Assembly (NCBI GenBank): GCA_001600415.1
Contig: BCJX01000021.1
Span: 186,001-250,000, forward strand
Direction of reading: 5' to 3'
DNA length: 64,000 nucleotides
Source: Pascua guehoae
Taxonomy: Eukaryota > Basidiomycota > Tremellomycetes > Trichosporonales > Trichosporonaceae
Shown: one piece after another, positions 35,396 to 46,400 of the stretch
Position numbering within the stretch: the first letter of the stretch is position 1
Layout of the letters: every line of letters starts with the position of its first letter
Program-made: the position numbers and the translations under genes
The notes under the pieces: generated by a model
The model's input: only the letters and a program-made list of their open reading frames with translations
What the model was told of the DNA's origin: nothing
Databases searched by the model: none

Positions 35396-37150
35396 CTAGA
35401 GATCACCCAGGACACGGGCGGCTTCGTCGTCGTCCGTGTCCATGGCGTCCGAGGACGGTGGCTTACCTTTGTCTCCGACGCCATCCACTTCAATGTCTTC
35501 ATCCTCCGCTTCGGATCCAGAATCCTCATCCTCGTCCTCGTCGTCTTCGCTGTCCTCGCTGTCTGTTTCCGAAAACACTTCGCCGGGGAGGCCGATAAAC
35601 TCTGTTTGCTCGTCGAAGGCGTTTGCGTCGTCTACGGCTGGTACTGCTGCCTTGGTGGCTGCCACTGTCGCCCTGTCCTTTTCTGAATGCAGGACATGTC
35701 GGAGCCCACAGCGCTTACCACGCGAGCACTTGCCCGTCGCGTGGTACTCTGGGCACTCCCAGATATGGAGCTCGGGACACGTCCCAGCCTCGAGATCACA
35801 CCATCCCTCGCGGGCAAACGCCTCGCAGACGGGCGCGTCGTCGGCCACAACCACGTGCGGGTACACACACTTGTCACCACGGGGGCAGTATGCCGACGCC
35901 TGGAAGTAGACACATGAGGGCGTGTTGTGCGCCGAGGGTGTGTGCGACAGAGGACAAGCATCGCCCAGCGTGCAGGCGCCGCGGAGGAAGCGGGGGCAAA
36001 TGGCCAGCCGGTCTGGAATGTGCTGGTAGGGACATGTCAAGGCGCGTTCGCAGCGACCTGTTAGTGGAAGTGTGTTAGTGCATGGAACAAATGGAGGCGG
36101 GGGAGCCCAGAGGGCGAGGCAAACATCAGCCAGCCGTTTCCTTGCTGCGCGCGCCGCAGACCCACCCGTCTTCGTATAGTACCGGCACGGCTTTTTGGCC
36201 TGCTCGGCACGTCTTGAGGAAATGCTGATGGTCAGCTCAGCTCCCATGTCCGCGCGTCAGCTGCACCCACCTCGAACGCGACACAAGGTTACCACGCTTC
36301 GTGCGGCGGTATTGTTCGCCACCATAGCTCAGCGAGGAGCGAGTCGGGGTGCTTGCTGTATTTGATCCACTAGCAGAAGGAAGCTCTGAGTGGGTCAGCT
36401 GACATTCAGGAGTATGAGACCCACCTCCAATACGCGTCAGTTTCTTGCCTCCCTCTTCAAACTGGAAGATGACACCGTCAATCACGACACGCTTGGCCTC
36501 TGTGCCTCCAGGCGACAGATTGGGTGTAGACTGAAGGACCTGAACTTGCGGCGGGACAACTACTCTACGCGGCTTGGGGCGTGACAACAGCTGGTTGCTG
36601 GTGGGTCAGCAAACGAAAAGAACATTACCCACCTCTTCTCAACAGTCATGAGGCTCATGTTGCCTGTCTTGCTGGTCTTCTTGACCCATCCTTCTCCCCC
36701 GCGTGCGGGCGGTGCGGCTGCAGGACGATCATCAATCACCTCTCCTTCTTCTGTCGGACTTGCGCGTCCTGAAGCAGGGGCACTGGCTGGTCGGCCAGAG
36801 GGAGTCGGGGTACTGCTTGAGCTGCCCCCCGGGCGGCTGGCGCGTAGGTCGAGCGAGTAGCCTGCGCCTCCACGGCCACGGCCATGGCCACGGGTTGCAC
36901 CTCCTCGTCCCCTACCGCGAGAGGGGTAGCCGCGGTACGGGTGATACGACGACTGGTGCGAGGTACTGCTACTAGCATGGCGAGAGATGGCGCCTGGAGA
37001 TGTCAGTCCGAGGAAAGGAAAGGCTATATGACGAGGTAGGGCCGTACAGGCTAGGGCCAGGCTGCAGGATACGAGAGACGTACCGGAAAGTTTGGCAATC
37101 TCCTGTTGAAGAAGAAGCTTTTGGCGGTCTGCTGCCGATATGGGTGCCAT
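35396..37150 (-). CDS. Five-CCCH zinc finger protein, Red5/ZC3H3-like
   Basis: Six exons: 37150-37084, 36993-36633, 36597-36425, 36385-36271, 36212-36166 and 36057-35396, 474 residues. An N-terminal RG-rich stretch (PSRGRGRGGATRGHGRGRGG) and a VVVPPQVQVL / VIDGVIFQFE segment precede five tandem CCCH fingers: CRYYTKTGRCERALTCPYQH, CPRFLRGACTLGDACPLSH, CVYFQASAYCPRGDKCVYPH, CEAFAREGWC..GTCPELH and CPEYHATGKCSRGKRCGLRH. The tail is strongly acidic. This plan matches human ZC3H3 and S. pombe Red5, nuclear RNA-binding factors of poly(A)/exosome RNA decay (MTREC). Orthology is inferred from the finger number and spacing. It is divergent from the Rec8-like gene with 537 bp between starts. Confidence 0.85.
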
Positions 37151-37687
37151 TGTGAGAGTGGAGAGTGAGGTATCAGTCGACTAGGCAAAGAAATAAAGAA
37201 ATGAGCAAAGAGGAAAAGAGTTGCTGACAATACAGAGTGGGCTGGCCGTAAGACGACCCAGCCGGCCCAGCCGGTCGAGCCACCAGTTTGGGATGATGCA
37301 TTTCCACCCTGCTCTACCCCTCGCCACTGAGACAAACGCAGGCGCGCCCACGAACACTCGCCACGTGGTTGAATATCTTTGATTGTTTTTATTCATTTTG
37401 TCCCGTGTGGGAAAGTGGCACTTGGGTGGCAAATACACACAGCACGAGGAACAGAGTGCCACACTTGTCCTGGCTACCACCACGGCCTGTGGGGTGTGTG
37501 TCCGTGACCTGTATCCCGAGGGAAGATCATGATCTACGCCTTCCTCGGTTTGCCAATTTTCCCCGCCTTCCTTCCTCCTGCTTCCCTCTTGCAACTCCAC
37601 TTTCCTCTCTCTCTTTCTCTTCTTTACTCACAACACGCACATTCCCCACAGAACTAATATTCACTCTACGGCCCCCAGCTGCGTACC
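37151..37687. promoter_or_regulatory. Shared divergent promoter, Red5-like / Rec8-like
   Basis: 537 bp between two start codons pointing apart. The Rec8 side has a CT-rich leader (CTTTCCTCTCTCTC). No gene lies in it. Confidence 0.6.
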
Positions 37688-40420
37688 ATGTTCTTCTCCG
37701 ACGACCTCCTCACGGGGAAAAAGGGCTCGTAAGTCACAAACACCTCCCCACTGGGTGGATGGGATGTGTGGATGCATGCTGGTGTGCTGACACTATATAC
37801 AGCCTAGGAGTCATCTGGTGCGTCTTGGCCACCCGCCATTCACACCTTCCTTCATTCCGCTCCCTCCTTCCTCGCCACCCCCGCTCACCCTCAGGCTCAT
37901 GGCCACCCTCGGCGAACGCAACCGCCGTTTCACACGCAAGACGCTCACCAACGTCGAAATCCCCCGTGCATGCGAGCTCATCTCTGAACCCCCGGAGCCC
38001 TTGGCGCTCCGCCTGAGTGGCACACTCCTCGTGGGCGTCGCCCGGTGGGTTTAACCCGTATATGACATGAGCGGCCTGACACCACAGCGTGTATAGCAAG
38101 AACTGCGAGATCTTCCTCACGGTCAGCTTAAAGGAGCTTGTATCTCACCATAAGCTGACAACCCCAGGACGTCCAGAGTTTCGACGCCACCCTTCGGCGC
38201 TCCTTTGCCACCGACCTCCGTGCTGCGGCTTCTAGCAGCCGGGGCAGTGGCGGCATTGACCTACCTGGCAGTGGCACAAGCCGGTGCGCAACGCATCCCA
38301 AAGTAACGCTGACACAGCAGGATTGACCAGATCACATTCGCCCCGCTCGAAAAGGACTTTGACGCATCCACCATCTTTGACTTTGAATTTGGCCACATTG
38401 TGAGCTAGTGCATGTCATGCTCACTTAGCTCACCCGGTAGGACTGGTCCAACCCAATTGTCGACTCACGCAAACGTCGTTCCACTTCCAAGCTCTCGTCT
38501 CTCCCGACACTCCACTCCCAGCGTGAGGCTGAGGACAGTGACGAGGATTTGGACGATGAGGACGACGAGGTCGTTCAGCGCAAGCGTCTCAAGACGGGTA
38601 AGCCTTCCCTCCTGTACAGAGCTAACAGTCGAGATTCGGTTCGGGGACAATCCCACGAGCCTGGGTACCGTACTCCTGGCGGCGACAGCCACCGCCGTAC
38701 CCCCTTCGACCTCGACCAGGACTTTGAAGCTCCCCTTGACCTCGGTATCCTGGATGGCGACGTGCTTGGGGACACGAGTTTTGGCGGTAACGACGGAGCT
38801 CCTTTCAGCTCTGACGATGTTGCCGGTCTCGACTTCGGTGACGGAAACAACTTGTGAGTTGGCTCTTTGTTGGCTAGACTCTAAATGTGACAGTGGCTAA
38901 ACCCGTAAGCGACATGCAAGGCATCGATGAGCCCCTGAATGACCAAACGGCTCCCTCTACCAGGAGCAAGAAGCGCAGGGAGCGCAGCGGTAGCGCCAAG
39001 TCTGCCTCGGATGTTGAGGAGGAGCTCGAGGAGCCCAAAACCAAGAAAGTCAAGCGCAAGGTCAAAATGGTCACATATGATGAGGTGAGTTTTAGGTTTT
39101 TGCCGAAGAGGCCCACATCCTGATCCACAGAGCCTGGAACTGCACGATCAAGAGTCCAACTACGCCAAGATGATGAAGAAGCAGAAGGCCGAGATCGTCC
39201 TCAAGAAGCATGACAATGCCATCCAGATCAAGGCCACAGCCATGGTCGATGGAGGCGGTCTTTGGATGACGTGTGGGTCAAAAAGGATGGAGCCTGGTGA
39301 TCCCTTTAACACACAGTCTTCGACCCCGAAATGGGTTCGCTGTTCAACGCGCTCAGCAAGGTGGACAAATTCAAGTGGGAACTCGACGTCGAGGCTGTTC
39401 GTGCTGGAAAACCCTCTGCTCAGGCTGAGGTTGCGGGAGAGGATGGTAACCCTCCCGTTCCGGAGGACGCATTCGCTGGCGACAATGCCATGTTTGACCA
39501 AGGCAACGGGTACATGGAGGTGAGACATGCCCACCATCCAACTGGAGCTAATTGCAGAACTATAACGATTACGAGGTCCCCCTTAACGACCCCCCGCAGC
39601 GGCGTGCTGGAAGCGAGGTGAGTACAAGTTGATGTCTAAACTGACTCCAGGTCCCCTCTGAGATTGGTCGTCGCCAGTCCCAGATCAGCAGCGGCCAGGG
39701 CGTTCCCGTGAGTGACGAGGTATCGCGACTGATGTTGGACTGACATACAGTGGGACCCGAGCGCTGGCGACTTTGACGACTTCAATGATGGTGTGGACAT
39801 GAGCAGTCCTGGGAGCAGGCGCTTCAGCGTCATGACCCCCCAGGAGATTCGGTAAGCTGAACCGCCGAGTTTTACTACCAGCTAACGTTGCAGTCTTCGC
39901 TCTAGCACAGGGACGGGCGGGCGCCGGGGTTCGCGGGCCAACATACGCTCTCGGTCGGGATCGCTCCTGAGCAACGTGCCCATGGATGAGGATATGATGC
40001 TTGCTCCGCTCGACAACGATGATCGTAAGTGGACGAGCTGGCATACAAGCTAATGTCAGTGCCGCCCGACCCCGAGCCCGACTCTGAGCGCGTCAACCAC
40101 GGTCCCTTCAGCCCCGCCATGCTGGCGACACTTGAAATTCAATGCCGCCACTTCTTCACGTGAGCCAACTGGTGGACTGGGCTAACCCCAGTCGCATTGA
40201 GAGCACGATGATCAAGGCGAAGAGCGACGAGGTAGACCTCGCCGACGCCATGCGTACTCCCACCACAAAGGCGATTGCTGCCGCGTCATTCTATCACTGC
40301 CTCAGTGGGTGAAAGTAGGGGTCGTTTGCTCACCCACCAGCCCTTGCCACCAGGCGCGTCCTCACTGTCCACCAAACCCAGTCATTTGGGTCCATCTCGA
40401 TCCGCATCGCGGCCGAGTAA
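37688..40420 (+). CDS. REC8: Rec8-type meiotic cohesin kleisin
   Basis: Eighteen exons read in one frame: 37688-37728, 37803-37817, 37895-38044, 38088-38121, 38168-38283, 38321-38399, 38441-38597, 38634-38853, 38910-39084, 39131-39272, 39317-39519, 39558-39617, 39651-39707, 39751-39851, 39894-40024, 40060-40159, 40192-40304 and 40341-40420; about 657 residues. The Rad21/Rec8 N-domain is seen in MFFSDDLLTGKKGSLGVIWL, RNRRFTRKTL and GVARVYSKNCEIFL, and the kleisin C-terminal winged helix in DLADAMRTPTTKAIAAASFY then HCLTLATRRVLTV. The middle is acidic with KKRRERS and KKVKRKVK. It should bridge the SMC1-SMC3 heads. Rec8 rather than mitotic Rad21 is my preference, from divergence and context. 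The exon 7/8 border has an alternative acceptor (VEIRFGD frame). Confidence 0.85.
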
Positions 40421-40693
40421 AGCAACTGCACTCAAGATTGCTCCAGTTCCCAACCCACATCATGCCATGTTTCCACCCGTCTGCAAACCGCCTCCGCAAC
40501 TCACGCGCACAGACCTGTAGACCATGCCCGTCTTGGCATGCCATATAGTAGATCGCCATGCATGCTGTGTGTATCGTGTCAAGTATAGTGTGTGTTGTTT
40601 TGCACTGCTCGTCTGCGTGGGTTGCTGAGTGCCGTCGTCCGCCTCGTGTCCATCTTTGCCGTCTCTCGGTCATGCCCTCATCCTGATCCAATC

Positions 40694-40864
40694 CTACTTT
40701 TCACCAAGCGGCCCTCCAAGGGAATCCACCTTCTTCAGGTCGCCGCCGAATACGAGCTCGTCCACCGCGCGCACTGCCGCTGCCTTGCGCGATTTTTCCG
40801 CCTTTGCCTCGGCGGCTTTTGCCTCCTGCTCGGCCTTGCGCTTGATGTACCTGTTGTCAGCCAT
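40694..40864 (-). CDS. Small charged coiled-coil-like protein
   Basis: A 56-codon frame: MADNRYIKRKAEQEAKAAEA, KAEKSRKAAAVRAVDELVFG and GDLKKVDSLGGPLGEK. It is rich in Lys, Ala and Glu and predicted helical. No homologue is recognised. It sits between the convergent ends of the Rec8-like gene and the downstream side of cyclin H, about 275 bases from each. An upstream exon cannot be excluded, since AACAGGTACATC contains a splice-donor-like GTAC. Confidence 0.45.
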   Translation of the reverse strand: MADNRYIKRKAEQEAKAAEAKAEKSRKAAAVRAVDELVFGGDLKKVDSLGGPLGEK

Positions 40865-41138
40865 GCCAGAGTGGCACAAAGGGATGCCATGAAGCGCCCT
40901 CTGTCGTCCCCGCACAAAGGAGCCTGTTCGCCCTGTGGTTCATGACCCCAAGCCACGCTGTTCACCACAGTCTCCAAACGTTTGGAGGAGACTGGGTAGG
41001 TGTGGGGGTGTGACCCGAGCTTTTTCGTTTTTCGGCGACCCTATCGCCTCTGGTACTCCCGTCGCTAACCCTTCCAACACAACAAGCGCGTCTCCACCAA
41101 GCCTGCTCCACCTACGCGCCAACGTTGCAACGGCCCAC

Positions 41139-42903
41139 TCACAACGCAGTGCCCGGCACCTTTTCGGGGTTGGTACACCCCTTGAGCCGCTTATCGACCT
41201 CTTTAATCGTCTTGATGTCAAACTTGCCATCCTGCGGCGCCTGCGCGACGAGCTCTTCAATCTCGGCGAGGATGGCTTTCAGGCCGTCCAGGGCGATTCC
41301 GTACGGCAGCGGCGCCGCGGCGGGCGCTGGTGTCGTCGCATCGTCGTCGTCTACCGCCGCCGCCGCCCCTCCCGCTGGTGCCTTTGCGGCAGCCTCTGCA
41401 TACTTCCACTCCAAGAACCCATCGACAAGGTCCCGATTACTCATGCGCCAGCACGCGAGCGCAATCTGTCCCGGCGCATACACGAATTCCGCGTCCGTGT
41501 ACCGGCTGACGGTGAGCTTTTCCAGCGCCTTGGGTAATGCACACTGGATGGCATCGCGCGGCGGGCGCGGCTGGTCCTGCAGCTCGAGCCCCCAGCCGCG
41601 CAGCGCCTTGTCGCCGCCGTGCACCCAAAACTCGAAACTGAGGCTCTGGGCCACGAGGAATTCGAGGTCGAGCACGTCGGACGCCTGGAAGCCCTTGAGC
41701 TTGGCGATGAATGTGTCGATCGGGACAGGGTGGTTGGTCGTCTTGGACGCGAGGAAGAGGCATGTCGGCCTGATGTTAGCACCGTAGGTGGGTGTCAGAG
41801 GAGGCGTATGGCCGTGGGTGTTAGACGCCCAGGGGTGGGTGGTTACACTGGAAGACGATGCGGATGTGGCCGGGATGCGTCAAGGGGCTGGGCTGTTGTT
41901 GTTGTTCCAACGAACCACAGTGCAAACACCTTGGCTGATACACACGTGCTACTCGGCCAACACCCCTCCACGCCCGCCCTCAACACTACAACCTCGTTCC
42001 GACCCAACCGGACCAAATCCATTCTCCGCAATGCGACCGCCCACCTCCACTAGGCCTCACACTTCTCCCACCCTTCTCATCTCATACGCCCACTCCCCCG
42101 GTCCCAACCCCCCCCCCCCCCCCAACTCCCAACACCCACCCACTCACATGATATTCTTCGGATGCCACTCCATGACGCTATTCTTGAGATAGAAGCGCTT
42201 GATGTAACTAATCGCCGTCGACTCGACGACCTCGGGGAGCCCAAACCCGTTGCGGCAAATGGCCGACGCGTGCGAGCAGTAGAAGCGCACGAGGAGGAGC
42301 TCGTCCTCGACGCTGAGGTAGGCGGCCGCGCGCGGGGGGTCGGGGAGCTTTGTGCCGAGGGATTCTTGGGCGGCCTGGTGTTAGTCTCGGTGGGGGAGGG
42401 AGTGGTATGTTGACAGCGTGGGTTCGGTTGGCGATTCTGGAGGTCGGGCAGTGTACAGCTCCACATAGCTGGAATACACGCTATGGTGACCAGACAGTAC
42501 AACGGCCACAGTATCGCATTCGCGATGAGGTCGGGTGCATCGCATCACCGCCGGAGACCGCAAACAACAGTAGACAGCATGTAGCCATAGCACAGCACAC
42601 AGCCCACCCCGACACGGCCGGCTACAGCTCGACAGACCACACTCCATCACACTCATGGAACACCACCACCACCACCCGGTACCCGGCACCCACCTTCTCA
42701 GCCTCCATGTTCCGCTTTGTCACCTCCTTGCACTTTTCATTCAGCTCGCGCCGGAGACCCGCGAGGGACGCGCGCGAAAAGCGCCAGTGCTTGAACTGCG
42801 AGCTCTCGTGGTACGCGCTGGGGCCCGGCTGGAGCTTTGGCGGCGCGGCGGGCGCGGGGGTGGCGCTTGCGCTCCCGGTGCGCGACGGGTTGTCGGATGT
42901 CAT
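41139..42903 (-). CDS. CCL1: Cyclin H, CDK-activating kinase subunit of TFIIH
   Basis: Three exons: 42903-42694, 42374-42148 and 41769-41139, 355 residues. The N-terminus has the cyclin H-specific YHESSQFKHWRFSRASLAGL, followed by LRRELNEKCKEVTKRN. Cyclin-box landmarks follow: YLSVEDELLLVRFYC, FGLPEVVESTAISYIKRFYL, MEWHPKNIMPTCLFLASKTT, and DVLDLEFLVAQSLSFEFWVH. The C-terminus has an Ala/Asp linker and then IKTIKEVDKRLKGCTNPEK. Cyclin H pairs with Cdk7/Kin28 to phosphorylate the RNA polymerase II CTD within TFIIH. Intron 1 (319 nt) and intron 2 (378 nt) are long; intron 2 begins with a G run on the coding strand. It is divergent from ATG27 with 322 bp between starts. Confidence 0.9.
42108..42123. 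repeat. 16-nt poly-C (plus) tract
   Basis: Reads as a 16-nt G run on the coding strand of cyclin H, about 25 nt into intron 2. Confidence 0.85.
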
Positions 42904-43225
42904 ACCGGCTGGGGGTTGGGGGTGGGGGTTGGGGGTTGGGAGTTTGGGTGGTCGTGATGGCGGTGGTGAGATTGTTGTTGCGACGGTGGGTGTGACTCAC
43001 TCATCACTCGGTTGACATTTCATTTCAATTCGGTTCAATACAGTTCCATTTCAGGTGGTAGTAATCTAATCACACGTGGGTTTGGTCCCGCTAATACTGG
43101 AAGGACGCCACTGCCGATCACTTGCCGCCCCAGCCCAGCCCAGCACCCGCCATGTCATCCGCGGCGCGTTTCCAACATCTCGCGTCATTTCTCACCCTCA
43201 CCCCAACAACACCACCGCCACCACC
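42904..43225. promoter_or_regulatory. Shared divergent promoter, cyclin H / ATG27
   Basis: 322 bp between opposed start codons, the shortest divergent spacer in the window. It includes CCACCACC next to the ATG27 start. Confidence 0.6.
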
Positions 43226-45089
43226 ATGCGTCCACCCCTCCCCGTCCTGCTGCCCCTCTCACTCTCCCTCCTCCCGGCCTCCCTAGCGGCGGCCATCGAC
43301 CCGGACGACGCGCTCACCTCGGCGCTCCCCGCAGCCACATCGGGCGCCGCGGCCGCCCCGTCCTCGACCACCATCGCAGACTTCAAGTGCGACGCGCTCG
43401 CGGTCCGGGGGGCCAGTTACGACCTGTCGGCCCTCAAGGGCGCGCATGTGGGGCAGATCGAGTATGAGACGCCGCCGACGACGAGTCGGGCGCGCGTTAG
43501 GGTCGACTTGTGTGCGGGGCTCGAGCGGGAGGGGGACGTCGCGGATGAGGACCAGGTGGGTTGATGCGGGTTGGGGCTTGGAGGGGGAGGGGGGGGGGGG
43601 GGGGGGGGGAAGGGGGCGAGGGGAATGAGGGAGGGAGGGAGTGGGTAGGGAGTAGAGGGGAGAGATCAGGAAGGAGATGGAGAGTCTAGGACCTGGAACG
43701 ATGCGAGCCGGGATGGTCGTGCAACCGTTCGAATGGGTGCACGGGATACTGTGTGGGTTGCGAGCGCGGTGGAGCATCGACGAGCTCCACGGCTAGCCTC
43801 CGCGACGCACACGCGACACCGGCGAGCTGGCCCCGACACACACCCACAGCGGTCCCTCCCCACAACCCCCCGTGCTCCGCTGCGACCTGACTTTGTCTCG
43901 ACTCAACTTGACTTTGACCCAACTCGCTAACCACAGTGCTCGGACTCGACGCGCATCTGCCTCCAGGTCATCAACCACCGCGAGGGCGCCGAGCCGCCCG
44001 ACCGGACGATCCAGGTCGTCTCGCTCTGGGGCGGCGGGGACATTGACGTGACGGCCCTGGGCGAGGGCGGACAGGACGGGCTGGTGCTCGAGGCCAAGAC
44101 GACGGTTAAGAAGTGAGTTGGATTGGGTTGGGTTTGGTGCTGAGGTGGGGACGGGGTGCCGCCGAGAGGAGCGGTGCGGGACTGCAGGGCCCGGGTTGGG
44201 CGTAGAGGAACGGGGTGTGGCCGAGCGAGTTGGGTGGTTGGGACTGGGGTTGTGCAGCGTGGAGCTAGTCGCCGGCATCTGGGCGTGTGGCATTGTGGCT
44301 TGTGGCACTCGAGGTTGGACATCTCGAAGTGGGGGTAAAGGTCCCCTTGAGATATCTCGGCACCGCGGGACTAAGGTATTTGACAACGAAGGAAACCGAC
44401 ATGACTCGGACCCAAGGGAGTCGATATCTCTCAAGACACTCGCAGTTGGAGTGTGCGATGTGCTTGATAAGTGCGATGTGCTCGAAGAAGCGTGAGATCA
44501 CCCGAAGTGTGCGATATGCTCGGGAATCCCTCTGGCGCGGTAATGCGACAACGACGAGCCTTCTAGCCTTCGACAGAGAGGCGTTTGTCGTTTACTGTGG
44601 CTCATCCCCTCGGACCCGTTTCCACCACCATCCCTGCCCCGTAACGCTCCCACAACACCCGCTAACCCCAGCCTCCAACACTCCATCGCGCTCAAACTCA
44701 TCTGCGACGCAAAGGGCACCGACGCGCCGTCCGTCAAGTCGTACGCACTCAACACACTCAACCTCGAGTGGCCCACACCCGCCGCGTGCCCGCGCGCCGC
44801 CGATGGCTCCCCCTCGACGCCCGACGCACCCGACGCCGGCTCGAGCTCGGGCGGCGGCGGCTTTTTCGCCCTCTTGTCCTTCCTCTTCTGGCTGTTCGTC
44901 TTTGGCCTCGCCGCATACTTTGCCGTCGGGATGGCCTACAACCACCAGCACTATGGCGCGAGCGGGTGGGACCTCGTGCCCCACCGCGACTTTTGGCGCG
45001 AGCTGCCCACCCTCCTCCGTGATCTCGGCGGGCATGTGTTTAATAATGTCAGGAGCTCGGGAAGGAATGGGTATTCGAGTCTGGGGTAG
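43226..45089 (+). CDS. ATG27: Atg27-type autophagy membrane protein
   Basis: Three exons: 43226-43555, 43937-44112 and 44672-45089, 307 residues. A signal peptide (MRPPLPVLLPLSLSLLPASL) leads into a lumenal domain of the mannose-6-phosphate receptor homology type, with FKCDALAVRGASYDLSALKG, VDLCAG, CLQVINHREG and LICDAKGTD. One membrane span lies at residues 233-258 (FFALLSFLFWLFVFGLAAYF), followed by NHQHYGASGWDLVPHRDFWR, the short cytosolic tail typical of Atg27. In yeast Atg27 cycles among Golgi, endosome and vacuole and supports Atg9 trafficking. Introns are long: 381 nt with a 21-nt G run, and 559 nt. Confidence 0.9.
43589..43609. repeat. 21-nt poly-G tract
   Basis: G run in intron 1 of ATG27, about 33 nt after the donor, on the coding strand. 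Confidence 0.9.
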
Positions 45090-45181
45090 GCGTGGATGTA
45101 GGCTGGGGGTGGGTGGGTAGGGCCAGAGGACGTGATAGATATGCATTACCATACACTAGCACGTGGGTCGCTAACCCCCGC

Positions 45182-45199
45182 GGGGGGGGGGGGGGGGGG
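45182..45199. repeat. 18-nt poly-G tract
   Basis: G run about 90 bases past the ATG27 stop codon, probably in its 3' UTR. Confidence 0.85.
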
Positions 45200-45809
45200 T
45201 TGTGGCGGTAGAAGGGAAGCTGAGGTAGATTGTCGACAGGGCAACATTATCATCAAATCGTCCAAGTCGCAGTGAGGCGGACACTGATCCGGCTCAAGGG
45301 AGCACACCGACCCCAGAAACACGAGAAGCACGACCAGACCACGAGTCGCAGTCAGAAGACCAGGCTTCACTTGAAGCTACCAGGCCACGGCAGGCCATGG
45401 CATAGATCGAGCAGCGCAACGTGGGCACGCCGACGTCGGATCCAATACCATGCCGAGTCAAGTGGCCGTGGGCGTGGCCGCGGGCGTGGCCGTGAGGGGG
45501 AGACGGACGAAGGGCGGCGGTGCGGCGTGATCAAATGGTTCTTGCGCCGTCTTGATGCCCAGTGCAGAATGACTGTGCTGAACGGGCCGCTCAACAGGCC
45601 GATGGGCCGTTGCACTGAAATCGACTCGAAACGCTTTTGCCATTTAGAAACCCAAGATCCAACTACAAACTCGGACCTTTGGCGGGCCCCAGAAGGTGAT
45701 TTTGTGTGGGCAGGGAATGAACTGTCGCCCTCTCATGCTGCTCCCACCCGGGATCTTGGACCCATTATCTCGTGCATTTACATGCATTTACACTGGACAA
45801 ACGCTAGCA

Positions 45810-45873
45810 GGGTAGAAGGGGAAGGGGAAGGGAGAAGGGAAAGGAGAAGGGAAGGGAGAAGGGAAGGGAGATG
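45810..45873. repeat. Homopurine GGGAGAAGGGA tract
   Basis: About 60 bases of pure G/A made of GGGAGAAGGGAA-like units, near mirror-symmetric and so able to form triplex DNA in principle. Confidence 0.8.
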
Positions 45874-46400
45874 CGGTGGAAGAGATTGGGATGGCGGAAG
45901 TGGAGACGAGGAGACGTGGCGACAAGGCCGAAAGGACCGATCTTGCGCGCGACGAAGTGGTGTGGTGAATCACCGGGGGGGTGGAGGTGTGCGACGACGG
46001 GGGACGATTGTGTGTGCGTATCGTAGTGGAATGTCGTGGCGGCATGTCGTGGCTGCCGAGTGTCGGGGCACAGGCGGCGCTGTCGTGTGGGTGGGATGGA
46101 CGGAGAGCCAAGGAGACGGTGTGGCTGTCGTGGGGGGTGAGAATCGTGGTTGTGATGTTGGTCGTGGTCGTGGTCGGGTCATGATCGTGGTCGGGTCATG
46201 ATCATGGCCGGGTCATGATGGTGATGGTGATGGCGATCGTGGTCTGGTCATGATCGTGATCTTAATCGTGATCGTGATTGTAATTGTTCTTGCTCTTCTC
46301 TGCGGCGTAGAGACAATGCCAGTACTCGTCTTCGTAGTCGTCTCATTCGCCATGTCCTCCCCCCCCCCCCAGTCGACATGACCCCCCACCCCTCGGCCGC

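Larger units (their letters stand above)
45090..46400. other. Intergenic between converging genes; low complexity
   Basis: Holds an 18-nt G run (45182-45199), a purine-only block (about 45810-45873) and GGTCATGATCGTG repeats (about 46160-46285). A 323-codon frame across it is a product of low complexity. On the minus strand YEDEYWHCLYAAEKSKN, ending at a TAA near 46261, might be a final exon of the neighbouring dynein chain gene, but no strong donor was found. Confidence 0.45.

Noticed and set aside
38412..38900. Alternative exon 8 frame of Rec8 (VEIRFGD...)
   Set aside because: It has a valid acceptor, but the alternative frame DSVRGQ...DLDQDFEA joins the next exons without a stop and has the acidic composition expected; kept as an uncertainty.
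45230..46201. 323-codon plus-strand open frame
   Set aside because: It is made of low-complexity Arg/Gly segments crossing a purine tract and GATCGTG repeats, begins at a non-ATG codon, and has no motif.
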